A stretch of 20,000 bases of DNA from Blastocystis hominis (taxonomy: Eukaryota > Sar > Bigyra > Opalinata > Blastocystidae): positions 1-20,000 of the forward strand of contig NW_013171839.1 of the NCBI RefSeq assembly GCF_000151665.1. The letters are read 5' to 3'. The notes under the pieces were generated by a model. That model was not told the origin of the DNA. It was given only the letters and a program-made list of their open reading frames with translations, and ran no database searches. Numbering within the stretch: position 1 is the stretch's first letter; each line of letters starts with the position of its first letter. The translations under genes and the position numbers were made by a program. Positions 7,424 through 15,100 of the stretch are shown here, one piece after another.

Positions 7424-8718
7424 CCACAGCAGAGAAACTTGTATATCTCCAAAATGGAGTATTCAAACGCAAGGAGATGACGAGTGGTCTCCAGTACTAC
7501 TCGGATGGTTCTTTCGACACATTCCCATTACCGAGTGGGAATGGAAACTACGTGCTCACCAACAACAACAATGTATTCACATGGACCGATGCGGGTGTCG
7601 TAGTACCTGACCAGCCTGAAGAGTTCACCACGCTCGACAACTCGTACTTCAAAGGCAGCAACAGTCAGGCGATCACCATTGCTGCCAAAGGAACGATTCC
7701 ATACTTTGTCAACAATAGCACCTTTGGTGAACTCGATCTGCCGGGTAGCGGCAAGTACTTGCTGAACATGGACGAAAATGGAGGACCTTCATTCTCGACG
7801 ATCGATGCGAGCACGATCAACACCGCATTAGGCCTCAACAACACGTCGAACAAGTACGCGATTGCCAACTGGAATTCGACAACGAGCACACGTAAAGATC
7901 TGATCCTACCTGATCAGTCCGGGACGTACATCTTGAAAGGAACGGAGGCTGGTGCTTTCGGAATTCAGTACACGTTCGACACATTGAACGCCTCAACACT
8001 CTTCAACGGCGCTCTTGGTGTGCAATCGACGAACCTGTGTCTCATTGCTTACAAGGGCAATAGTGCATATGGTGTAACCGTACCTGCGATGGGTGTTTCT
8101 TCTGGTTATTTTGTATTCAAGAACGAAGCGAATACTGAAGTACCCACAACGAGCGTCCTTGACGCCTCTACCATCTACCAGGACATCCTCGGCTGCACTA
8201 GCACGGAGCGGTGTATCGTGATCAACGATGGAGCGGGTGTGAGCAAATTAACCATCCCGTCCAACTCAGGAACCTATTTGTTGAACGTATCTAGCAGTGG
8301 AGTATCCTTTTCGTCATCGCCTACCAAGTTCTCCAAGACGTTCACGTACTCTTGGTCTGGTAGTGGTCATAGCGTCGTATCCGAGACACTCGGATCAGAC
8401 AATTCGAACTTGACGGAACAACTCACGTTATCTTCGAACAGCAAGTACCTGGTCACGATCGATTTGAGTCTCAAGTGTGCTAACTACGAGGCGGCACTCG
8501 CAGGCTTCAAAAGTCCTCCGACCTTGGTAATCACTACGACTCGAGCAACGTTGCTGAAGACAACACTTGACAACCCGACCCCAACAATGAACGTCTCTGG
8601 CACATCTATATTTTCACCGATAAAAGATGGTGGATTAGAGCTCGTTGTGTCACGCAGTGGTGATACAACCATCTCGCACTTATACTCGAACTTCCAAGTC
8701 ACGATTGTAGAACTTTAG
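7417..8718 (+). CDS. Fibre-like protein with beta-repeat shaft and C-terminal head
   Basis: A 433-residue protein resembling viral or phage receptor-binding fibres. Five shaft repeats are visible, beginning near residues 37, 107, 164, 222 and 279, with the pattern [LIV]P..SG.Y.L.....G..F followed in three cases by [DN]AST (130-133, 191-194, 249-252) and Leu-Gly. Residues about 305-433 form a different beta-rich domain (KYLVTIDLSLKC, FQVTIVEL), likely a trimeric head. An attachment role at the virion vertex is an inference from this architecture. It diverges from the major capsid gene; the start has the shared 19-base element. The stop codon TAG provides the first G of the following hairpin. 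A shorter paralogous gene seems to lie at 10463-11082. Confidence 0.68.
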   Translation: MATTAEKLVYLQNGVFKRKEMTSGLQYYSDGSFDTFPLPSGNGNYVLTNNNNVFTWTDAGVVVPDQPEEFTTLDNSYFKGSNSQAITIAAKGTIPYFVNNSTFGELDLPGSGKYLLNMDENGGPSFSTIDASTINTALGLNNTSNKYAIANWNSTTSTRKDLILPDQSGTYILKGTEAGAFGIQYTFDTLNASTLFNGALGVQSTNLCLIAYKGNSAYGVTVPAMGVSSGYFVFKNEANTEVPTTSVLDASTIYQDILGCTSTERCIVINDGAGVSKLTIPSNSGTYLLNVSSSGVSFSSSPTKFSKTFTYSWSGSGHSVVSETLGSDNSNLTEQLTLSSNSKYLVTIDLSLKCANYEAALAGFKSPPTLVITTTRATLLKTTLDNPTPTMNVSGTSIFSPIKDGGLELVVSRSGDTTISHLYSNFQVTIVEL

Positions 8719-8813
8719 GGGAGCCTTCGGCTCCCCGGGAGGAACGCAGTTCCTCCCACTGTGAGGGGACAAAGTGGGGCGACAAAGTCGCCCCGGGAAG
8801 CCTTCGGCTTCCC
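8718..8813. repeat. Cluster of four GC-rich hairpins between convergent genes
   Basis: Perfect hairpins at 8718-8736 (GGGGAGCC, loop TTC), 8737-8757 (GGGAGGAAC, loop GCA), 8776-8794 (GGGGCGAC, loop AAA) and 8795-8813 (GGGAAGCC, loop TTC). They form two abutting pairs separated by 18 bases. They fill nearly the whole 140-base gap between the fibre stop and the stop of the convergent gene, which suits a bidirectional 3'-end structure. Confidence 0.78.
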
Positions 8814-8814
8814 A

Positions 8815-8824
8815 CAAAGTGAAA
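8815..8824 (-). promoter_or_regulatory. 10-mer TTTCACTTTG on the minus strand between convergent genes
   Basis: It lies 35 bases after the stop of the minus-strand gene that ends at 8859, in the sense of that gene, immediately next to the hairpin cluster. Confidence 0.5.
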
Positions 8825-8858
8825 TAAGGGCGACTTGGAAACCATAGCTTCCAGTCTT

Positions 8859-9272
8859 TTACTTTGGCGGTAATCGTTTACCCGATACACATTCGAGTTG
8901 ATCAAATGCAACACCATCGATATCAATGCTAATTATATTACCACCTAATGTCATCACACGATGACCTTCGATATCATAAATATTCTCATTGAAAGCACGG
9001 AGTTCAGCAATGTTTCGGGGAAGCGAAGCCTCCCCCTTTGTCGCCCCACTTCGTGGGGAGGCTTCGCCTCCCCCATACTTCACTATGTATTTATCATCAT
9101 TACATGATTTCACAAGAAGATGTTGAAGATCAGGTGAATTTATCATCATATAAGGAGGATTATACTCATTATGAAAATTTGTACCTTTGGGATCATCAAC
9201 AAATGAATTAATCATATCATGCACGTATTTACGCGTGATATCTCTTCGTTCATCATTCATCCAACAGTCCAT
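8859..9272 (-). CDS. Hypothetical protein, 137 residues, carrying a translated hairpin cluster
   Basis: Not recognised. The N-terminal 65 residues are helical and charged (DITRKYVHDMINSFVDD); the C-terminal 50 residues are beta-like (GHRVMTLGGNIISIDIDG). Between them, residues about 67-86 are encoded by the hairpin cluster 9017-9073 and read as a Gly/Ser/Ala/Lys linker. The cluster is 57 bases, exactly 19 codons, so it does not disturb the frame. It is convergent to the fibre gene. The start region on this strand is AT-rich (AATACAAATGG) but lacks the strict ATAAATGG form. The base composition of the non-hairpin part is more AT-rich than in the virion genes. No function is offered. Confidence 0.6.
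   Translation of the reverse strand: MDCWMNDERRDITRKYVHDMINSFVDDPKGTNFHNEYNPPYMMINSPDLQHLLVKSCNDDKYIVKYGGGEASPRSGATKGEASLPRNIAELRAFNENIYDIEGHRVMTLGGNIISIDIDGVAFDQLECVSGKRLPPK
9017..9073. repeat. Hairpin cluster inside a small gene
   Basis: Hairpin 9017-9035 (GGGGAAGC/GCCTCCCC, one mismatch, loop GAA), a 6-bp hairpin CCCCAC/GTGGGG at 9044-9058 and the perfect hairpin 9055-9073 (GGGGAGGC, loop TTC); the last two share a GGGG arm and so compete. All of it is coding in the 137-residue gene. Confidence 0.7.
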
Positions 9273-9320
9273 TTGTATTTCTATTTATGTTTACATTATT
9301 TAAATCTATTTAGGCATCCC

Positions 9321-9527
9321 TCATTTCACTTTGATATTCGTCTCACCCAATGTAGGCGAGTGTACAGATATATCACTCCCACTGTCGTCATCGGATCCAT
9401 TCTTCTCATTGTACACGCACAAGCAGTGACATCTGTCCTTGCATTTCGAGTCCACCACCAGTTTGTGGTTCTTTCTTCCACTCATCCATTTCCATGCACT
9501 TTTCAGCCATTGAATAAAGCGGTTCAT
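9321..9527 (-). CDS. Hypothetical cysteine-rich 68-residue protein, divergent from the integrase
   Basis: Not recognised. It starts with an amphipathic, Trp-rich basic helix (MNRFIQWLKSAWKWM), followed by a Cys cluster C29-x3-C33-x-C35-x-C37 and an acidic Ser/Asp-rich stretch. Its ATG lies only two bases from the integrase ATG on the other strand. The start context ATAAATGA on this strand matches the element's start consensus, which is the main reason to accept it. Its last codons overlap a TTTCACTTTG decamer. The Trp-rich amphipathic N-terminus could associate with membranes, but that is speculation; it might also be a chance frame. Confidence 0.45.
   Translation of the reverse strand: MNRFIQWLKSAWKWMSGRKNHKLVVDSKCKDRCHCLCVYNEKNGSDDDSGSDISVHSPTLGETNIKVK
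9324..9333 (+). promoter_or_regulatory. 10-mer TTTCACTTTG
   Basis: Exact decamer overlapping the 3' end of the 68-residue frame on the opposite strand. No plus-strand gene ends just before it, so this copy does not fit the 3'-end rule. Confidence 0.4.
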
Positions 9528-9529
9528 TT

Positions 9530-10435
9530 ATGAATGAAATCAAGGAACTACGGAAACCAGCCAAGCGAAAAGGTGCAACTCGAGTGATCATCAGTTCATT
9601 CAAGAGAAACATATACTTCATCGATCTCATCGATTTCTCTTCCAAACAAGACAAATGGATACAGGAAGTGTTGGGCAGACAGAAGTCCACCGGATTCCAC
9701 AAGAATCGTGGATACAAGTATGTCCTTGTGTGCATTGATGGATATTCGAAATACCTGATGGCTCGGCGATTGAAAAGCAAGAGTGCCACAGAAGTCACGC
9801 ATGCAATGAAGGATATCATTCAGACATACGGACCACCAAAGCATATTTGCTCTGATCGAGGCACCGAGTTCACCAATGCCATCTTTCGTACCAACATCTT
9901 GGACAAGTATGACATCACCATGTATCACATGGATTCAGCGAATAAGGCAGTACTAGCCGAACGAGCAATTCGAGATATCAAGGAAGACATCATGGTTCCA
10001 TTCAATCAATCGAAAGGTGTGTGGTTCGACTTGATCGATGGTGCGGTTCGTAGACACAATGCAAGGAAGAACAGAGACATCGGATATACACCCAATGACA
10101 TTTGGAACAACGATATCTTGTACACGGAGAAGACAGAACCATCCAACATGACAGCGAAGGACACGACGCCTCAATTCGATGTGGGTGATTATGTTCGAGT
10201 GACACGAAGACCTCGTGTTCTGGAAAAGCGATCATTGACGAGCAAATGGTCTCAGGACTTGTATCAAGTTGTTGACATTGACGATCGATTCATGCCATTG
10301 ATGTACGAAGTGAAGAATATGGAAAGCGGTAGCAAGCAGAAGTGCTATCATTGGGAACTCCTGGCAAGCAAATGCAAACCACAGCCAGCACACCAGTCAC
10401 GCGATCCAAGAGTCGAAAGGAACCCAATGCATTGA
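9530..10435 (+). CDS. INT: Retroviral-type DDE integrase
   Basis: Inserts the element into host DNA, giving short target duplications. The catalytic triad is Asp32 (YFIDLIDF), Asp109 (CSDRGTEF) and Glu144 (LAERAIRDIKE); the D-E gap of 34 residues is the classic D,D35E-type spacing. The N-terminal 30 residues (ELRKPAKRKG) match the short basic leader of Polinton integrases that lack a zinc-binding domain in this place, so the start at 9530 appears right. Residues about 215-280 form a C-terminal SH3/chromo-like barrel (FDVGDYVRVTRRP, YHWELL). In the last 30 codons another frame continues as a Lys/Arg-rich tail to 10527; a late indel that trimmed the tail is possible but uncertain. It diverges from the 68-residue gene. 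Confidence 0.93.
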   Translation: MNEIKELRKPAKRKGATRVIISSFKRNIYFIDLIDFSSKQDKWIQEVLGRQKSTGFHKNRGYKYVLVCIDGYSKYLMARRLKSKSATEVTHAMKDIIQTYGPPKHICSDRGTEFTNAIFRTNILDKYDITMYHMDSANKAVLAERAIRDIKEDIMVPFNQSKGVWFDLIDGAVRRHNARKNRDIGYTPNDIWNNDILYTEKTEPSNMTAKDTTPQFDVGDYVRVTRRPRVLEKRSLTSKWSQDLYQVVDIDDRFMPLMYEVKNMESGSKQKCYHWELLASKCKPQPAHQSRDPRVERNPMH

Positions 10436-10462
10436 GAGATGCAGCAAGGTCACATCGACCCA

Positions 10463-11082
10463 TTACGAGGAGCCAGAAGAAGCAGAAGAAAGGTAGGGGG
10501 CACTACGTGCCCCCGGGGGAAGCGTAGCTTCCCCAAGGTGTTCGAAAACGATCGTGATGCTCTTCACACCACCTAGAAGCATGAGAGGGAGATTCGAAAA
10601 CGTACGAAGGACAGGAGAATTACTGACATTTACAACAGCATAACCAGTATGAGACACAAGACTATTCAATGTATCAATGTAGGGTCTGTCTAGGATAGGC
10701 GTGTTGTCAAACGTGACTAGCACTCGATAACCCTTTTCGACCACGGATTCGATTGACGTGCAATCGTTGAACATGTCGTCAGGAAGGTACGTTATGACAG
10801 TCGTGGTTATCAGGTACGATCCGGACGGCATAGGCGACATACCATCACCACCCCATTCGCTATTGAATGATTCGCGTAGTATTCTGGTGTGTATTCGAAG
10901 ACAAATGCTTCATTCGCTTTCACAATAAAGGAAGGTGTACTACCCCACGAGTACTGAGGAACGCCATCCACTGTCTCTCGAATTAGCACATGATGACCGT
11001 CCTTCTCTGGCATGTTGATGAGCATGTTGTCGAGCTTCTTGAACGTGTAGTTGTTTCCATTGCTGCTGAAGATGTACGACAT
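10463..11082 (-). pseudogene. Second, short fibre-like gene, frame broken near 10840-10857
   Basis: Two overlapping frames on this strand, 10810-11082 (90 residues) and 10463-10840 (125 residues), look like one gene. The first has one shaft-type repeat with the P...G..VL.....[FY].W pattern also seen at residues 39-56 of the fibre gene, then the start of a beta domain (FVFEYTPEYY). The second continues with SGSYLITTTVITYL, comparable to SNSKYLVTIDLSL in the fibre head, and ends near SITIVFEHL, comparable to FQVTIVEL. A four-C run at 10851-10854 (G on the coding strand) lies in the switch zone, consistent with a one-base indel. The last 22 residues are read-through of a hairpin pair (10496-10534). 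An alternative is two overlapping genes. A receptor-binding role is inferred only from resemblance to the fibre. Confidence 0.5.
10496..10534. repeat. Adjoining pair of GC-rich hairpins
   Basis: Hairpin 10496-10514 (8-bp stem GGGGGCAC, loop TAC) abuts hairpin 10516-10534 (8-bp stem GGGGAAGC, loop GTA) at a run of Cs and Gs. It lies between the convergent integrase and second fibre gene and is translated as the tail of the latter. Confidence 0.75.
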
Positions 11083-11092
11083 TTACTTTTAT

Positions 11093-11605
11093 TTACTTTG
11101 GGTGACTTCGCTCGTATGGTTTGACATACACACCCTTCAGACACGCACCATCATCGATGAACAGATCGGACAACTCGGGAGGCACTTCATCATCCACCAC
11201 TTTGAAGACCACGCGTACATAGTAGTTGGAGAAGAAGTAAACAGCACGATTCTCAGTCATTACACCGATTATGTGAGGAGGCAGTGAGTTGCCCCTCCAA
11301 AACACGTTCAGAGGCACACCTAGCAAACCGTTGGATTTCAATTGAGGCAATAGATACTCCCATTCATCCTCGGTAAACAAAGGTGGACGAGTTTCATCCA
11401 ACGTCATCTCCATGCAATCATAGTCGTGCAATATTAAACCACAGTTCACATTTGCTTGCGGAGTGCAAACACTGAAGCCGAATAGACGCTCGGAATTGAT
11501 CGGATACTTGGTGTGAATGATAATGTCGGCGAGTTCGATATTCTCGTCCTCACAAGTGCGTACCAGGGAAGACCATGTGTTGTTTTCTGTTTTCTTGTAC
11601 TTCAT
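11093..11605 (-). CDS. Hypothetical protein, about 170 residues
   Basis: Not recognised. The first ATG in frame is at 11614, but the ATG at 11605 (MKYKKTENNTW) has the better context (GATAAAAATG) and is preferred. The sequence is mixed alpha/beta with several aromatic strands (HIIGVMTENRAVYFFSNYYV, RVVFKVVDDE) and four cysteines; there is no membrane helix or signal peptide. It ends 11 bases before the start of the second fibre gene on the same strand, so the two may share a transcript. It diverges from the 142-residue gene across an AT-rich promoter region. Its position among virion genes allows a structural or assembly role, but nothing in the sequence proves it. Confidence 0.65.
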   Translation of the reverse strand: MKYKKTENNTWSSLVRTCEDENIELADIIIHTKYPINSERLFGFSVCTPQANVNCGLILHDYDCMEMTLDETRPPLFTEDEWEYLLPQLKSNGLLGVPLNVFWRGNSLPPHIIGVMTENRAVYFFSNYYVRVVFKVVDDEVPPELSDLFIDDGACLKGVYVKPYERSHPK

Positions 11606-11635
11606 TTTTATCATGATCTTAACTAGGGTTAAAAG

Positions 11636-11673
11636 AGAAAATATAAATATATAAATATATAAATATATAAATG
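11636..11673 (+). promoter_or_regulatory. AT-rich promoter with TATAAATA repeats reaching the start codon
   Basis: Four overlapping ATATAAAT units with a 10-base period end exactly at the ATG at 11671 (TATATAAATG). The bases from 11606 to 11670 separate two divergent genes. Each TATAAA could act as a TATA box, or the whole as an initiator that overlaps the ATG. Confidence 0.55.
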
Positions 11674-12099
11674 AATAGACCTACTCATACTTTGAATCCC
11701 AATACTGGCCGAGAAATCCAAATCAACGGAGTTCGCTTCTGGAACCTTCTCAAGCGTGGATACAAGTACGACGAGAAATTGAATCGCTTGTACGACAAAC
11801 CATTACCACCAGATACGACGAAGTACGTTCCCAAGTCGAGAATACTTTCTCCCAGCAATCGCTCCATGATTATTGGTGGCACAGCATACTACGAGTTACT
11901 CCATGACAACTACAGACGCGTAAAAGGACAATGGGTGAAAATGACCAAAGAAGAAGCTGAGGCGTACGATAATGATCCAGACATTAGCATGGCGTTCGCT
12001 GACCCCAATTCTAGTGATTCTGATTCATCGGAATCCGAGTTCTACGACATCGATGAATTCGAGTACGATGCGGATGGTCATGCCATTTTCCCATTCTAG
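11671..12099 (+). CDS. Small protein with duplicated NPxTGR domain and acidic tail
   Basis: A 142-residue protein with two copies of a short domain. The first is residues 8-55 (LNPNTGREIQINGVRFWNLL followed by Arg-Gly-Tyr-Lys-Tyr-Asp); the second, residues 58-90, has SPSNRSMIIGGTAYYELL. The pattern NP.TGR.I.I.G....L recurs in proteins of large DNA viruses, where it resembles the '2-cysteine adaptor' family, here without the cysteines. The same duplicated domain forms the N-terminus of the polymerase encoded directly downstream. Residues about 99-136 are strongly acidic (DSDSSESEFYDIDEFEYD). Because it is next to the polymerase and shares its N-terminal domain, a role in replication, for example as polymerase partner or priming factor, is a testable idea, not a conclusion. 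Confidence 0.72.
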   Translation: MNRPTHTLNPNTGREIQINGVRFWNLLKRGYKYDEKLNRLYDKPLPPDTTKYVPKSRILSPSNRSMIIGGTAYYELLHDNYRRVKGQWVKMTKEEAEAYDNDPDISMAFADPNSSDSDSSESEFYDIDEFEYDADGHAIFPF

Positions 12100-12142
12100 G
12101 GATGCCTTCGGTAGCTCAAGGAGGAAGCCAAGCTCCTAACTA

Positions 12143-12152
12143 TTTCACTTTG
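12143..12152 (+). promoter_or_regulatory. 10-mer TTTCACTTTG before the polymerase gene
   Basis: It lies 43 bases after the stop at 12099 and 46 bases before the polymerase ATG. The stretch 12100-12140 also holds a decayed hairpin remnant (GCCTTCGGTAGC and AGGAAGCCAAGCTCCT). Confidence 0.5.
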
Positions 12153-12197
12153 GTCACACGTGTATCACCACTTAAAGATTTTGTGACCCTTATATAA

Positions 12198-15100
12198 ATG
12201 GATTCACAACGCGAAGGATATACTATCAACCCTGAGACTGGAAAACAAATCAAAATCGGTGGACCGACCTGGAAACGATTGGCCGCCACGTACTACAGGG
12301 TCGGTGATACGTTCACCGATCAGACCATGCCTGACACGAGAGCCTATGTGTCGAACAAGATATTCGGGAAGAAACTAGCAACACCGAAAGCACAGGCAAC
12401 ACGTCGTAAGCGAGTAGCAAACCCTGCCATCGAGGGAAAGCACGTGTACGTAGGAAGCAAGGCATGGAATGACCTCTTCAACCAGTACGAGTGGGATGGG
12501 CACAAGTTCGGTGAGAAGCGACAACGTCACTTACCCGCTTACCTGAACACCGTGGAGAAGAGACGTGAAATGAGACGCAATAAGGCATTCGAACGCTTCG
12601 ATCGCAAGGTCTCACAAGGACGATTGAGTGATGTGATCGATTCAACTCTCGGGTATGCACTCACGTACTATCACACCGTGCAAGGAGACATGTACAAGGA
12701 ATGGGTGAAAGAGAAACGAACCAAGAAGGACTTTCGCCTCAACAACGATTTTGACAACAGGTTGTGGGTTCGACTACCGGGTGAGAAGAGCGATGAGGAA
12801 GTGGAACCGATCAATCTCATATTCGATGAGACAAATGAATTCAATGAGGTCCTGAAGAAGTTCATCCTCAATGGTATGCGTGAATACAATCAGTGCTTCA
12901 TCACCATCATGGCATACAACCTCATGTTGACACATGACGGAGATCCCAAGATCCTCAACCTCACCGATGATCGATTGGGACACCTCCGCATCGTTCGACG
13001 AGATCGCATCGATGAGTGGATCGAGGAGTACCTGAAGTGGTACCGAAATGCCGTAGAGGAACAGAAGACAGAGGGAAGTGGGTTCGCGTACCATGGGTGG
13101 ATCGGCTTCCATGTCGAGATGTTCCCACTACGAACATTCGTGGGGTACAAGCAGCACACACCGTACGTCATCGGACGCACAGCGCTCAACCCGGATTTCG
13201 ATGACAACCGGTGCCTACAACGGTGCCTCATTCTGGCCAGTGAAGGCGGGCATAAGATCGTTGCGAATCGCAAGATTGGCGATGCAACCGTGTACAACAA
13301 GTGGTGGAAACAACCCGACAAGTACAAGGTATTCGGAGTGACCATTCACGAAGTGGAGGAGGCGATGGGCATTCGTGACAACGTCCCATTCGATGCGAGT
13401 GAAGAGAAATTCGCCGCATTGGAGGCATTGTTGAACGTATCACTCAACGTATTCGAGGTCACACTCTTGCCTGGATACACCGATAAGACGAAGGAACAAT
13501 TCGACTTATTCACATGCGATGTGGTGTACAAAGGTAAGGAGAAATCACGTTCCCCTCTCTCCCTCTGCATCTTGAACGATCTGAATCTACCTGAGGGCAC
13601 CCCAAAGCATTTCTTGTACATCAAGGACTTGAATGATTTCAAGCATCGTGTGACACGACGAAGTGATGCGAAGAATTGTCATACATCGAGAAACGCAAAG
13701 TGCAGGTTCTGCGACGACTTCTTCGGGTCTCGCAAAGACGTTCATGCTCATGAAGTACAGGTGCACCGAGAACTCGTTGATGAAAGCGAGCAGTACGACT
13801 TGTCAACCAATGAGACTCGGTTACGATTCACCAACCAGCGATATGAAATGCCAGCACCGGTCGTCGTGTACGCTGACTTCGAGTCAGCCATTGATGACAA
13901 GAACAAACACAAGCCCATCATGTTATCCTGTCTAGCCGTGTCTCGCATTCCAGCCATTGACAGCCAGCTAAGAATCTTCCATGCACCACACGAAAGCGAA
14001 GAGGATCTTCGTCCTTTCATGGAGTATCTCACACAATTGCACGAGAGTGTGAAAAGGTATCTCTTCGATGAATTGCCATTGGAGAACTCTCCGAGCATCG
14101 AGAGGGACTTTCGTGCAACGACCGTGTGTCCCTTCTGTCATGTGAAACTGGAGAACGACAAGGTGAGACATCATGCACATGTGGCAGGCGATTACACCAC
14201 AGGGAATGGAGATGTACGCCACTTCGAAGCCGGGCAGTACATCTGCACCTGTTGTACCAAGTGCAATCTACAACTCTCCTTCAACAAGAAGAACTATCGT
14301 TTACCCGTCTACTTCCACAATGGATCTCACTACGACTTCACATTCATCATGAAACTCATCGCAGCTCATTCAACCTCTAGTGACTCCTTGGAAGTCATTC
14401 CAACCACTGAGGACAAGGAGATGCAGATCGAATACAATGGCATTCAATTCAAGGACTCGTTGAAGCTCATCAGCAGTCCACTCAGATCCATTGTCGCACA
14501 GACACTCGGTGGGAACCTCGATTTGTACGTGCACACCAAACAACAACTACGCAAGTACTGCGAGTCTCGAGACAAGCAATGGGATGATGAATACATCGAT
14601 CTGTTGACACGGAAAGAACCCATGTTCTACAGTCTCATCAAGTCGTACGAGTCATTGAACAATACCGTCATTCCTTCTCGCAAGCAATGCATTGATGATA
14701 TGAAGGGTGAGATGATGCCCCAAGACGAGTATGATCACATGGTGAAGCTGTGGAAGACCTTCGATATCAAGACATGGGGTGAGTACTACGAGTTGTACAA
14801 TGTACTCGATGTGACTCTCATGGCTGATGCATTCGAGCACTTCCGCGTTACCACATTGAAGGCATTCGGTGTTGATCCAATGCACTACATCACAGCACCA
14901 CAAATGGCTTATTCGCTCTTCTTGAAGGTCACCATGGAGGGCGATCATAGCGATAGTAGCCTCATGACCCTCGCAAGGAAATGGGCTCAGTACATCATGC
15001 GCATTAACGCGAATGAGGGACTTGAGGAGAAACAACTGGTGAAAGTGTTCTTGAATCGCATGGGTGAGTTCTATGAGAGCAAGGGCATTCGATTGATGGA

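Noticed and set aside
9219-9533. 104-residue plus-strand frame ending at the integrase start
   Set aside because: It crosses the start of one minus-strand gene and the whole 68-residue gene, shows no domain and does not match an integrase zinc domain.
10342-10527. 61-residue basic frame overlapping the integrase end
   Set aside because: It has no suitable start of its own. It may be a displaced integrase tail, but the evidence is too thin for a separate gene.
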